This document shows, piece by piece, positions 11,690 through 22,947 of a DNA stretch of 64,000 bases. Made by a program: the position numbers and the translations under genes. Position 1 is the stretch's first letter; the number at the start of each line of letters is the position of its first letter. The stretch comes from Chamaelirium japonicum (lineage: Eukaryota > Streptophyta > Magnoliopsida > Liliales > Melanthiaceae). Below the pieces are notes generated by a model. The model was not told where the DNA came from. It saw only the letters and a list, made by a program, of their open reading frames with translations, and made no database searches. The stretch covers positions 1,922,001 to 1,986,000 of the forward strand of contig CANTAL010000021.1 of NCBI GenBank assembly GCA_947650365.1. Direction: 5' to 3'.

Positions 11690-12149
11690 ATCATAGTAAT
11701 GTTACAATAATTTTTTTAATAAATTAACCATTTATTTATTTATTAAATATTATAAATAATTTAATAATTAAGTTTTTAGTAAAATAATTAATTAAATATA
11801 ATTGTTATAGTATAAATAGTTATTTAATTATCTAAATAAAATAATTATTGCAAATTAGAGTTTTTGAAATTTAGATTCCTTCTTACTTCACACCTATACC
11901 CTTGGCCAATGGACTGGAGCATGACTTTTTCTTTCTTTATTTATCTTTTTGTTCTCTTTTCTCTTTTTTTTTCTTTTCTGTGGAGTTTTGAAATTTAGAT
12001 TCCTACTTACTTCATACCTATACCCGTGGTGAATGGACTAGGCAGGATTTCTTATCTCTTCTCTTTTAATATTTATTTAATTAGTTTACTTTATATTGTT
12101 AATATTAAAAAAATATTTAAATAACTAGATAATTAAATAATTAAATTAA
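11690..12149. repeat. AT-rich bodies plus a short minus unit, left of the Copia element
   Basis: AT-rich body sequence follows TATCATCTCGATGTTATTAT. A minus-oriented unit piece lies at 11,860-12,060. Positions 12,145-12,149 (ATTAA) are the left target-site duplicate of the Copia element. Block B has the matching stretch at about 36,226-36,695. Confidence 0.75.
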
Positions 12150-12305
12150 TGTTGGGGAAAAACTCATCTTATTATTCACCAAAGCCCCTATATATAGGCA
12201 TAATATGCCATAGGGATAGAGACGGGGTAAATCTCTAAATCCCTTGAATCCGGGGGTCTTTATCCGGTGGGCATCCATATCCGATGCAACCACCGTTTCA
12301 TAACA
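12150..12305 (-). repeat. Copia 3' LTR (left side of the window copy)
   Basis: 156 bp. On the minus strand it starts TGTTATGAAACGGTGG and ends CCCCAACA, with a TATA-like CCTATATATAGG. It has two differences from the right LTR. Confidence 0.93.
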
Positions 12306-12720
12306 CTCCCCCTTGGATGCCCACTTTTCAAAACATTGCCTCGTTAAAACCTTACTAAGGAAAACCCAATGGGACAAAACCTTTAGTGAAGGAAAAAGAG
12401 TACAACGCGTTCTTCAGGAACGTAGTTCTTCAGGAACATATTCGTCTGGAATCTTAGTGGGTGCGACTTACACTGCCTCATTAAAACCTTTCGATGGAAA
12501 AACCCTGTGGGAAAAAACCTCATTGCAGGAAAAAGAGTACAATGCGCAAAAGACATTCTTCTGGATGTCTCCATCTGCATCTGCAGGATGCTCCCCCTCA
12601 TCTTTATCCTATATTTTATTACAAGTATTGCTTACATCAATCTTTAAAAGAAAAGTACTCCCTCCCCCTAATACATTTAAGATGCTACTTCCCACCCTGT
12701 TAATACATCAATTTAAAATA
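12306..12720 (-). repeat. Copia 3' non-coding region with two-copy direct repeat
   Basis: Between the pol remnant and the 3' LTR lies a non-coding stretch with two related blocks of about 70 bp, near 12,341-12,410 and 12,476-12,545. Each holds TTAAAACCTT-like sequence followed by GGAAAAAGAGTACAA. From memory, similar blocks occur downstream of pol in other plant Copia elements; their role is unknown. The open frames here are composition shadows. Confidence 0.7.
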
Positions 12721-12724
12721 AAAT

Positions 12725-14420
12725 TCACATGCTCTGTTGGTGAAGTCTCCTCATGCCAATCTGATTTACCAACTTCTGGAATGTAGACTTTGGAAGCGCC
12801 TTGGTGAAGAGATCTGTCAGGTTCTCAGTTGACTTCTCCTGCTTTATAATAGTCTCTTCATTCTCTTGGAGTTCATGGGTGCAGAAGAATTTCAGGGAGA
12901 GTTGCCTTTGATGAAGCCACTTTGAATTTGAGCTAGGCATGCTGCATTACTTTTAAGAAACACATAACATATTTGTGATCTCCCTTTATGGGGATCAGAT
13001 AAATAATCTGAGTCTGCATATCCAATTGGGTTAGTCTTTTTACATGAATAGTATAAACCAATGTCAAATGTCCCCTTTAGGTATCTAAATATGTCCTTTA
13101 TACCATTCCAATATCTATGTGTAGATACAGAAATATATCTAACAAGTAGATTAACAGAAAATGGAATATCAGATCTAGTGCATTGAGATAAATAAATAAT
13201 TGCACCTATTGCACTTAAATAGGGTACTTCAGGACCCAGGGTACTTCAGGACCCAAGATATCTTCATTTTGTTTTCTAGGCTTGTATAGGTCTTTGTTAA
13301 CATCTAAAGACCTTACAAGTGGATAACACTTATCCGTATTAAATCTCTTCAGGAGATTTTCAATATATTTTGTTTGATGGACTAAGGTCCCATCCTAATT
13401 ACGTTCGATCTGCAGGTCGAGGCAAAATTTGACTCATCCAGGTCTTTCATTTCAAACTCCTTTTAAGATAGCCAGCAGTCTTCTCAATCTCTTCGGGAGA
13501 TCCTATTAGATTTATCATCTACATATACTGCTGCTATTATAAATCCATTCTGGGATTTCTTAATAAATACGCATGGGCATATATTATAATTTTTATAGCC
13601 TTTCCTAGACAGATATTTACTGAGCCGATTGTACCACAATCTTCTGGATTGTTTCAGACTGTACAATGCTCATTTTAATCTAATTGAATGCGTATTTCTA
13701 GATTTGGAGTTTGGTAAATCAAATCCTTCAGGGATTTTCATATATATTTCACTATCTAGGTTACCGTATAGGTAAATTAAATCCTTTAGGGATTTTACAT
13801 GGTTCAGTATCATTATCATCACCCTTCATTATCTCATTTGTCATAGTATATAAAAATATATCATCAACGACTATTTCTTTTCTATTCCATATTTCCCCTG
13901 AGTATGTGTAGAACACAGATATCTCATCATTGTTGGGTACCGGTACCTCTTTCCCAGTCTCTTCTAGGATCTGGGGCATAACCTCTTCCGGAGCGATATG
14001 CTTTAATTTAGGGAAATTGGATTTTTGATTCATGACATCTTCCGGACCGTCATGAATCCTCTCTTCAGGAGAGTTTATATTAAGAACAGCTTCTTCAGGA
14101 GCTGTATGGTGTGATATGCTATTTAATCTGCTCTTCCAGGGAGCTAAATCTTTGGAACCTATAGGTCTGCCACGCTTCTGGCGTGTGTCAGACTCATTTA
14201 CTGTCATTCTCCTAACGTCATGCTCACATTGGGGAGTCCTGGGGTCTAGATGAGACAGAATGAAAGTATTCCACGATAATTCACGTCGTTCCTTCGTGGA
14301 CAGGACGTTTATTATCTTTCTTATCTCCCCCTAACGACGGGAAGGCTGTCTCATCAATGTGACAATCTGCAAATCTTGCGGTAAAAATGTCACATGTTAA
14401 GGGTTCTAAATATTTGATAA
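12725..14420 (-). pseudogene. Copia pol remnant: integrase end, connector, RT, RNase H
   Basis: Minus-strand protein remnants appear in the normal Copia order. Near 14,210-14,410 is the end of the integrase region (DPRTPQCEH is recognisable), then the basic connector KRGRPIGSKD near 14,150. Reverse transcriptase is seen near 13,484-13,666 through LKQS...LWYNRLSKYL and the YVDD motif. The RNase H tail lies near 12,725-12,940 with DLFTKALP and IGMRRL. It is broken in several places and is treated as a fossil. These motifs make Copia certain; I could not decide the lineage. Confidence 0.85.
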
Positions 14421-14944
14421 TGTGCTAAGGAATAACCACAAAAGTTTTCTACGATCGTTTTTATCATTATTGTCCTAGGATATCCTAAACAATCATGCTA
14501 GATATTAAAAATTATAGGATTATGGAGCTTCTGGCTCACTATTTATCTTGGATTAGTACTGAGCTGTTGGCTCATATTTCCATGTGACACAACAATCCCA
14601 ATGTGAGTGAAGTATATCCCTAAGGATAAATTGGAGAATTTCTCTAGAGTAAACTATAGTTAATATACATGTCTTCCTTAGATTCTATTTCCTTACAGAG
14701 AAATAACATATTATTTGATATAAGGTTCTGACAACTTAGATATATAGGAAATGAAAAATATTTAATAAGAGAGATCTAAAAGATATCAAACAACCGAAAT
14801 ATCAACTATAATAAATCAAACAACTGTTCTGATAAAAATAAACGATATGATAATCTAACAAGCAAATGAAATATTAACTACTAGAAATCAAACAGTTATT
14901 CTAATAAACGATAGCAGTTTATCACTAAAAATATCCTGTCCCCC
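14421..14944 (-). other. Copia interior without recognisable coding sequence
   Basis: Protease and the integrase core would be expected here. I recognise no motif of either. The sequence is AT-rich and belongs to the element. Confidence 0.6.
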
Positions 14945-16018
14945 CTAGTTGTCGTTGAAGAAATCAGAAGTTGTGAGCTTGGTTTCTCCTTGCATCTTAT
15001 TGAGTTCATCTTCAAGGAGGTCATCATTGTCGAGGGCAAACATTGCATTACCCTCGGCTTTCTGTGATGCTTGAAAGTTTGCCACCTCTTCTTTAGATGT
15101 ACGACAGTTACAAGACCAATGGCCTTCACGCCCACACTTGAAACAAGTGTCTGTAGGCCACTTATTAGAAGGAGAGTCTTCTGTCACTAGTTCTGCGTGC
15201 CAGGGCTTGTTACTCTGTTTCTTGAAATTTGTATTTTGCTGCGGATTGAGTCCACCTCTGCTGGGGTGGCCACGCCTGCCTCTACCTCGGTAGCCTCCTC
15301 TGCTGGGGTTGCCATCTTTGTCGCCCCTGCCACTTCTGCCGGAGTGGTTATGGTGACCACCTCTTCCAAACCTTCCTCTGCCTCTACCTCTGTGGTATCC
15401 TTCATTGGCATGCGCTTCAGGGAACGCAAATGCTCCAGTTGGTCTGGAGTTGTGATTCTTCATAAGAACTTTATTGTTCTCCTCTGCAACTAAGAGTACC
15501 GAAATCAGATCTGATATTTTCTGGAAGTTTCGCTCCCGATATTGTTGTTGCAGTAGGATGTTCGTTGCATGGAAGGTGGATAGAGTCTTATCGATCATCT
15601 GTCCTTGGGTAACTGGCTCTCCACATAGCTCAAGTCGGGACACGATATTAAACATTGCAGAATTATATTCTGCGACTGATTTAAAATCTTGGTAGCGCAG
15701 GTTTATCCATTCATTCCTCGCTGCTGGAAGGATGACAGCCCTTTGATGATCATATCTATCCCGTAGGGATTCTCACAGAACTAAGGGGTCTTCAACGGTT
15801 AAATATTCGTTCTTCAGGTCTATATGTAGGTGACGACGCAGAAAGATTGTCGCTTTAGCCTTGTCTTCAGGACTAAGTCTTTCCGTGCCTGTAGGCCTTA
15901 TAATCGCCTTACCCAACTTGATTGATTGTAGATGGAGCTTAGCATCTAGCCTCCATGCTAAGTAATTATTGCCGTTGACATCAAGTGCGACGAACTCCAA
16001 CTTTGTAAGGTTAGACAT
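14945..16018 (-). pseudogene. Copia gag remnant
   Basis: The N-terminal part (from 16,018 on the minus strand) reads MSNLTKLEFVALDVNGNNYL, the typical start of a plant Copia gag with the UBN2-like fold. It is followed by the stretch with EYLTVEDPLVL. The C-terminal part has a Gly/Arg-rich segment and a CX2CX4HX4C zinc knuckle (CFKCGREGHWSCNC, about 15,107-15,148). Gag forms the particle that packages element RNA. The gene is broken and is listed as a fossil. Confidence 0.85.
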
Positions 16019-16904
16019 CTGGGGACGGGATAGGAGCCTAGTTAATTGATAGATTAAAGACTATCGAATTCTATGAACATCGAAATCCTAACCGTTATGG
16101 AACAAATAGTTAAGATGTATCCATAGCCACATTGTACTGTCTCGGCTGACAAGGGCCGAGCTCACACACAGGCTATGGATGAGGTTAAAGATTATCATTT
16201 TACCTATTCAACATATGTCCATAAACAAAATAATATTCGGTATTGGCACTGGTAATAGTGAAAATCATTTTATCTAACAATGATAAAATTAATACACACT
16301 ACGAGATATAAATATCTATCTTAACCATAGTTATATATTCATGTATGCACGCATGTTTATATATTCATTAATTACTATGATTACCATATTCATCACATAT
16401 GCATATAGAGATATATTATAGAAAACAATTTGACATATCATGTACAAAGCCTATTAATACTGGTTATTAATAGGGTCCTTTTAGAAACCACTTGCCAAGG
16501 TAGAGCGGGTTCTATGGAACCGTCATGCGCCTTGCCATGCTTTTCTAAAATGTTCTAATTAACTAAAGTACATCTAATGAAGAAAATGATATTTTATGTA
16601 CATAGAACTGGTAAGAGATTCGAGACTTAAATACATCATAGAGTCTGTTACAATTAAGGACAATTCTGTCCTTGTTTGTAAAATAGATATTGCAAATTGG
16701 TCCCTTAGGGGCTAAACAGTTTAGTACATAAATAATGTGTATGAAATAGAAAAATCTGACCGTACCGATGCTTCCGGAATGGTTCGGATACCCAAAATTC
16801 ATATATGGATTGAACAATTTGGCTATATATCGGGCTTACAAAAGAGTATTTAAATGAACAGTGTATATCAAAACATTCAATCAAATGTATGTGAGTGCAT
16901 ATAA

Positions 16905-17110
16905 GAATGGACGGGTTGGATATGCAATACAGTCGGGTCGGGTCGGGTCTGTACAATACAGTCGGGTCGGGTCTGTATAAATCCAGTTGGGCCGGGCCTG
17001 CAGTGTGCAGTCGGGTCTGTACTATGCAATCGGGCCGGGCCTGCATGTAATAAACGGGTCGGGCCTGCTACATATACAGATCGGGTCTGATTATATATAA
17101 ACCGATAATA
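16905..17110. repeat. Degenerate GC-rich tandem repeat in the Copia leader
   Basis: About seven imperfect repeats of a motif like CGGGTCGGGTCTGTACAATA with spacing near 25-30 bp. The stretch is much more GC-rich than the AT-rich surroundings. Confidence 0.75.
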
Positions 17111-17544
17111 CTAAACTACCCTCCATATTAATTCAAATTTTCAATCTATATGCCATCAGCTTCTTTGTTAAAGGATAGAAACAGAGTAATCGTTTTCTCT
17201 TGGGTCTGGATCTAGGAGCACCTAAAACCATTCGAGTTGGTTTCGGTGTGGCCGTGGTTGGTCGGATGCCGAACTACCTTGCACAGGCCCTTGGGCATGC
17301 GATGCATGAAGTCGGCAACCTGGTTTGTATGAAGCCGTACAAGGCCTCGAGCAACTTGGGGTTGATCCGTCGATGGGTTCGGGGTCTCGGACGGATCGAG
17401 CTTTGAGCAGTCATGTTAGGTAACTGATCTTCACCTCGGGCAAAAGACGGTGCCGGGTCTTTGGTCTCCGGCCGAACATGACCGGCATGCAATGTAAAAG
17501 GTGATACAGGCGTACCTGGTTCAGAGAAGACCTGTTAGGTAATC

Positions 17545-17672
17545 GGAGTCGGAGCCGGGGAGGACGAGAGCCGGGGTTCGCACGTAACGAGACCCGGAGG
17601 TCTCCCGAGACGGGATCCGGAGCCGGGGAGGATGGGATCCAGAGCCGGGGAGGATGAGATCCAGAGCCGGGT
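17545..17672. repeat. Short tandem repeat with GAGCCGGGGAGGA core
   Basis: Four copies of AGAGCCGGGGAGGA-like sequence separated by GATGGGATCC-like spacers, inside the Copia leader near the 5' LTR. Confidence 0.75.
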
Positions 17673-17770
17673 GAGAGAAGGTCTTTCTCTCTTCTTCTCT
17701 TCCTCTCTCTCTCTCTCTCAGATCTCTCTCTGGAGCGATGGGGACGGTCGGCCAGATCGTGCTGATAACG

Positions 17771-17926
17771 TGTTGGGAAAAAACTCATCTTATTATTCAC
17801 CAAAGCCCCTATATATAGGCATAATATGCCATAGGGATAGAGACGGGGTAAATCTCTAAATCCCTTGAATCCGGGGGTCTTTATCCGGTGGGTATCCATA
17901 TCCGATGCAACCACCGTTTCATAACA
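17771..17926 (-). repeat. Copia 5' LTR (right side of the window copy)
   Basis: 156 bp, the partner of 12,150-12,305. The element's minus-strand transcript would start here. A TATA-like CCTATATATAGG lies near 17,809. TSD ATTAA follows at 17,927-17,931. Confidence 0.93.
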
Positions 17927-18240
17927 ATTAATTAATTATTTTACTAAAAACTTAATTATTAAATTATCTAATTATTAAATTATTTAATAATTAAATAAAT
18001 AATTATAGTAATAGTACTATGATAATCATAATAACGTTGAGATGATACTATTGAGAAGTGAAGTTTTGGAATTTAGATTTTTTCTTACTTCACACCTATA
18101 TCCATGATGAATGGAGTAAAGAAAGACTTCTTCTCTCTTCTCTCTTCGTTTATTTCTTCGTTTTCTTTTCTCTTCTTCTCTCTCTTATATCTTCGTTTCT
18201 CTCTATATTTTCTTCTCTTTTCTGTCTTTGTTTCTTTTTC

Positions 18241-18344
18241 TCATAGATTGTTTAGGCCCTAAGTTAGCTTACCCTATAAATAATATACGACCCCTTTAGG
18301 GTGGGGTATGTTTGATGGCTCTCTCGTTCTCCTATCTCAAAACA
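18241..18344 (+). repeat. GA-leader LTR fragment (plus)
   Basis: TATA box CCTATAAATAATATACGACC, end CTCAAAACA, then CATTATCAGCATGA and a GA leader. Confidence 0.72.
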
Positions 18345-20286
18345 CATTATCAGCATGAACATATCGAGCCCAACCGACCAGTCACAAGAAAACGGAGAGT
18401 GAAACAAAGATAAAAGAGAGAAAAGAAGAGAGAAGAGAACAGAGAGATAAACAAAGAGAGAAGACAGAAGAAGATAGAAGAGAACAGAGAGATAAACGAA
18501 GAGAGAAGAGAGAAGAAGTCCCACTCCAATCCATTGACCATGGGTATAGGTGTGAAGTATAAAGGAATCCAAATTCCAAAACTCTACTTGTTAATATTTA
18601 TATGACCCCTTTATAGTGGGGCTCGTTTGACGGCTCTCTCTTTCTCCAATCGCATAACACGTTATCAGTATGAACCTATTGAGCCCAGCCGACCAGTCGT
18701 AAGAAAACAAAAAAAGAAATGAAGATAGAAGTGGAGTTTTGGAATTTAAATTCCTTCTTACTTCACACCTATACCCGTGATTAATGGACTGGAGTAGGAC
18801 TTCATCTCTCTTCTCTCTTTGTTTATCTCTTTATTCTCTTATCTCTCTTCCGTCTTTATTTCTCTCTCCGTTTCTTATGACTGGTCGGTTGGGCTCGATA
18901 TATTCCTACTAATAACATGTTATGAGATGGGAGAAAGAAAGAGCCGTCTAACGTGCCCCACCCTAAAGGGGTCGTACATTATTTATATGGTAAGTGTTGT
19001 GAGATGGGAGAATAAGAGAGCCATCAAACATGCCCCACCCTAAACAGGTCGTATAAATATTGAGAAGTAGAGATTTAGAATATAGATTCCTTCTTACTTT
19101 ACACCTATACCCGTGGCCAATGGACTAGAGCAGGACTTCTTCTCTCTTCGTTTATCTCTCCGTTCTATTCTCTCTTCTTCTCTCTCTTCTGTCTTTGTTT
19201 CTTTCTCTGTTTTTTTCATAATCATATATTAGTTAAATAACATAGAGCCGGACTTCTTCTCTCTTCTCTCTTTATTTATCTCTCCATTCTCTTCTCTCTT
19301 CTCATAACACGATATCAACACAAACATGTCGAGCCCAGCAGACCAGTCATAAGGAAACAAAGAAAGAAACAAAGAAAGAAAAGAGAGAAGAAGAGAAAAG
19401 AGAATGAAGAGATAAGCGAAAAGAGAAGAGAGAAGTCATACTCCAGTCCATTGGCCATGGGTATAGCAGTAAAGTAAAAAGGAATCTAAATTCTAAAACT
19501 TCACTTTACAATATTTATACGATCGTTTTAGGGTGGGGTATATTTGATGGCTCTCTCTCTCCCATCTCACAATATGTTATCAGCACGAACATGTCGATCC
19601 CAGCCGACCAGTCATAAGAAAACGAAGAGAGAAACAAAGACAAAAGAGAAAAGAAGAGAGAAAAGAACGGAGAGATAAATAAAGATAGAATGGAGAAGAA
19701 GTCCTACTCTAATCGAAAACTCTATAGAAGAGAGAAAAGAAAAGAGAATAGAACAGAGAGATAAATGAAAAGAGAAGAGAGAAGAAGTCCTGCTCCAATC
19801 CATTGGCCATGGGTATAGGTGTGAAGTAAGAAGAAATCTAAATTCAAAAACTCCACTTCTGTCTTTGTTTCTCTCTCCGTTTTCTTGGGACAGGTCGGTT
19901 GGGCTTGATATATTCGTGCTGATAACGTGTTGTGAGATTGGACAAAGAGAGACCCGTCAAACATGGCCCACCATAAAGGGGTCGTATAAATATTGAGAAG
20001 GGGAGTTTTAGAATTTAGATTCTTACTTACTTCGCACCTATACTCATGGCCAATGGACTGGAGTAGGGCTTCTTCTCTCTTTATTTATCTCTCTGTTCTC
20101 TTCTCTATTCTTCTCTCTCTTCTGTCTTTGTTTCTCTCTTTATTTTTTTACGACTGGTCGGCTGGGCTCGACATGTTCATGCTGATAACGTGTTGTGAGA
20201 AGAGAGAAGAAGAGAGAATAGAGAAGAAGTAAAAAACTCCACTTATTAATAATATAATTAAATCTCTATATTCTCTTCTCTCTTCT

Positions 20287-20408
20287 CCCATAGATTAGGA
20301 TTTCCTATAGATTGCTTAGGCCCTAAGTAAGTTTAACCTATAAATAATATACGATCCTTTTAGGGTGGGTCACATTTGATAGCTCTCCCTTTCTTCCATC
20401 TCATAACA
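20287..20408 (+). repeat. GA-leader LTR fragment (plus)
   Basis: It runs from GATTAGGATTTCC through ACCTATAAATAATATACGA to CTCATAACA, followed by a mutated primer-like site. Confidence 0.7.
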
Positions 20409-20640
20409 TGTTATCTGTACGAATATGTCGAGCCCAACTGACCAGTCGCAAGAAAACGGAAAGAGAAACGAAGGCAGAGGAGATAGAAGAGAACACAGAT
20501 ATAAACAAAGATAGAAGAGAGAAGAAGATCAACTCCAGTCCATTGGCCATGGGTATAGGAATGAAGTAAATAGGAATCTAAATTCTAAAACTCCACTTCT
20601 CAATAATATAATTAAATCTCACTAGTCTCTTCTCTCTTTT

Positions 20641-20762
20641 CCTATGGATTAGGGTTTCCCATAGATTGCTTAGGCCCTAAGTAAGCATACCCTATAAATA
20701 ATATATAACCCCTTTAGGGTGGAGCACGTTTGATGGTGCTCACTTTCTTCTATCTCATAATA
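20641..20762 (+). repeat. GA-leader LTR fragment (plus)
   Basis: CCTATGGATTAGGGTTTCCC, CCTATAAATAATATA, LTR end CTCATAATA, then CGTTATCAGCAC. Confidence 0.72.
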
Positions 20763-21155
20763 CGTTATCAGCACAAATATGTCGAGCCCAACCGACTAAC
20801 TACAAGAAAACGGAGAGAGAAATGAAGACAAAAGAGAGAGATAAAAAGAGAAGAGAAAAGAAAAAAGAGAGAAGAGAGAAGAAGTCCTACTCCAGTCCAT
20901 TGGCCACAAGTATAGGTGTGAAGTAAGAAGGAATCTAAATTCCAAAACTCCACAAAAAAGAGAGAAGTAGAGAGAAGAGAATAGAGAGATAAATAAAGAG
21001 AGAAAAGAGAAGAAGTCCTACTCCAGTCCATTGGCCACGAGTATAGGTGTGAAGTAAGAAGGAATCTAAATTCCAAAACTCTACTTCTGTCTTCGTTTCT
21101 CTCTCTATTTTCTTACGACTGGTCGGATGGGCTCGATATTTTCATGCTGATAACG

Positions 21156-21279
21156 TGCTGTGAGATGGGAGAAAGAGAAAGTCATCAAACGTGCCCTACC
21201 CTAAAGGGGTCGTATATTATTTATAGGGTAATCTTACTTAGGGCCTAAGCAATCTATGAGAAACCCAAATCCATGGGAG
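21156..21279 (-). repeat. GA-leader LTR fragment (minus)
   Basis: It starts TGCTGTGAGATGGG after the antisense primer site CGTGCT-like end and has TATTTATAGGGTAATC. It runs to AATCCATGGGAG and joins a leader. Confidence 0.7.
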
Positions 21280-21467
21280 AAGATAGAAGAGAACGAAGAA
21301 ATAAACAAAGATAGAAGAGAGAAGAAGTCTTACTTCAGTCCATTGGCTACAGGTATATGTGTAAAGTTAGAAGGAATCTATATTCCAAAACTCCACTTCT
21401 GTCTTCATTTCTCTCTCTGTTTTTTTACGATTGGTCAGCTGGGCTTGACATGTTCGTGCTGATAATG

Positions 21468-21590
21468 TGTTGTGAGATAAGAGAAAGAGAGAGTCGTCAA
21501 ACGTTCCCAACCCTAAGAGGGTCGTATATTATTTAAAAGGTAAGATTACTTAGGGCCTAAGCAATCTATAGGAAACCCTAATCCATATGA
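21468..21590 (-). repeat. GA-leader LTR fragment (minus)
   Basis: It starts TGTTGTGAGATAAG after TTCGTGCTGATAA, has TATTTAAAAGGTAAG in the TATA region, and ends near AACCCTAATCC. Confidence 0.7.
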
Positions 21591-22241
21591 GAGATAAAGA
21601 AGAGAACAAAGAGATTTAATTACGTTATTGAGAAATGGAGTTTTGGAATTTAGGTTCCTTCTTACTTCGTACCTATACCCGTGGTAAATGGACATGAGCA
21701 GGACTTCTTCTTTCTTCGTTTATCTCTCTGTTCGCTTCTCTCTTCATTTATCTCTCTGTTCTCTTCTCTCTTCTCACAATATGTTATCAGCATGAACATG
21801 TCAATCCCAACTGACTAGTCACAAAAAAACAGAGAGAAACGAAAACAGAAGAGAGAAAAGAACGAAGAGAACAGAGAGATAAATGATGTGAGAAGAGAGA
21901 AGAGAGAAGAAGACCTACTCTAGTGCATTGGCCACAGGTATAGGTATGATGTAAAAAGGAATCTAAAATCCAAAACTCTACTTCTCAATATTTATACGAT
22001 CCCTTTAAGGTAGGGCACGTTTGACGGCTCTCTTTTTGACTCATCTCACAACACGTTATCAGCACGATGATTTCGAGCTCAACCGACCAGTCATAAGAAA
22101 ATGGAGAGATAAACGAAAACAGAAGAGATAGAAGAAGAGAGAAGAGATCAGAGAGATAAATAAAGAGAGAAGAGAGAAAAAGTCCAGCATTATTCCATTG
22201 GCCACAGGTATAGGTTTGAAGTCAGAAAAAATCCGACAACG

Positions 22242-22364
22242 TGTTGTAAGATAGGAGAAAGAGAGAGCCGTCAAACGTGCCCTATCCAAAAGGGGTCATA
22301 TATTATTTATTGTGTAAGCTTACTTAGGGCCTAAGTAATCTATGGTAAACCCTAATCCATGGGA
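22242..22364 (-). repeat. GA-leader LTR fragment (minus)
   Basis: It starts TGTTGTAAGATAGG, has TATTTATTGTGTAAGC, and ends AACCCTAATCCATGGGAG. Confidence 0.68.
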
Positions 22365-22814
22365 GAAGAGAGAAGAGAACGAAGAGATTATAATTATATT
22401 ATTGAGAAGTAGAGCTTTGGAATTTAGATTCCTTCTTACTTCATACCTATACCCATGGCGAATGGATTAGAGCAGGACTTCTTCTCTCTTCGGTTATCTT
22501 TTTATTCTCTTCTCTCTTCTCAAAACACATTATCAGCACGAACATGTCGAGCCCAGCCGACCAGTCACAAGAAAACAAAGAGAAAAACGAAGATAGAAGA
22601 GAGAGAGAGAAACGAAGATAGAAGAGAGAGAAGAAGAGGGAATAAACAAAGAAAGAAGAGAGAAGAAGTCCTAGTCCTGTCCATTGACCACGGGTAAAGA
22701 TGTGAAGTAGGAAGGAATGTAAATTCCAAAACCCAACAGAAGATTAAAAAGAAGAGAGAAGAGAACAGAGAGATAAATAAAGAGAGAAGAGAGAAGAAGA
22801 CCTACTCTAGTTCA

Positions 22815-22947
22815 TTATCCACCGTCGGATCTTTCTTTTGGAATAGGGTTTCTCATAGATTGCTTAAGTCCTAAGTAAGCTTACCATATAAATAATATAA
22901 AGGGTGGGGCACATATGACGGCTCTCTCTTTATCCCATCTTACAACA
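22815..22947 (+). repeat. Nearly complete GA-leader LTR (plus)
   Basis: It includes the upstream box ATCCACCGTCGGATC, ATATAAATAATATAAAGGG, and the end CTTACAACA, followed by CGTTATCAGTATGA. Confidence 0.72.

Larger units (their letters stand above)
16019..17770 (-). other. Long Copia 5' leader
   Basis: About 1.75 kb between gag and the 5' LTR on the minus strand. Its LTR-proximal end has the primer site CGTTATCAGCACGA, then GGCCGACC and a GA-rich run (about 17,690-17,740). This is the same layout as in the GA-leader family. I see no protein. Two GC-rich tandem repeats inside it are listed separately. Confidence 0.7.
12150..17926 (-). mobile_element. Copia-type LTR retrotransposon, fossil, young insertion
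   Basis: A 5,777-bp element in minus orientation. Its two 156-bp LTRs (TG...CA) differ at two positions, and the target-site duplicate ATTAA lies on both sides (12,145-12,149 and 17,927-17,931). Next to the right LTR the minus strand reads CGTTATCAGCACGA, the primer site; next to the left LTR it reads AAGGGGGAG, the polypurine tract. In minus-strand order it holds a leader of about 1.7 kb, gag, a pol part, and a 3' non-coding region with a two-copy repeat. Gag followed by integrase end, connector, reverse transcriptase and RNase H is the Copia order. It is broken: several interruptions are evident and the middle of pol is not recognisable. LTR divergence near 1.3 percent suggests an age around half a million years at a rice-like rate, which is only a rough guide. 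The exact empty site survives in block B. Confidence 0.95.

Noticed and set aside
1-12149. Many open frames of 60-150 residues with similar peptides such as MEFWNLDSFLLHTYT or DWSRTSSLFSLRLSL on both strands
   Set aside because: They are translations of the GA-leader repeat. The CT-rich strand has almost no A, hence almost no stop triplets, and the near-palindrome GGAATCTAAATTCC gives similar peptides on both strands. They cross repeat junctions and have no codon signature or known domain.
15197-15493. Plus-strand frame opposite gag
   Set aside because: It is the antisense shadow of the Gly/Arg-rich part of gag on the minus strand.
17200-17406. Plus-strand frame in the Copia leader
   Set aside because: It lies in the element's non-coding leader and matches no family I know; the GC-rich composition keeps it open.
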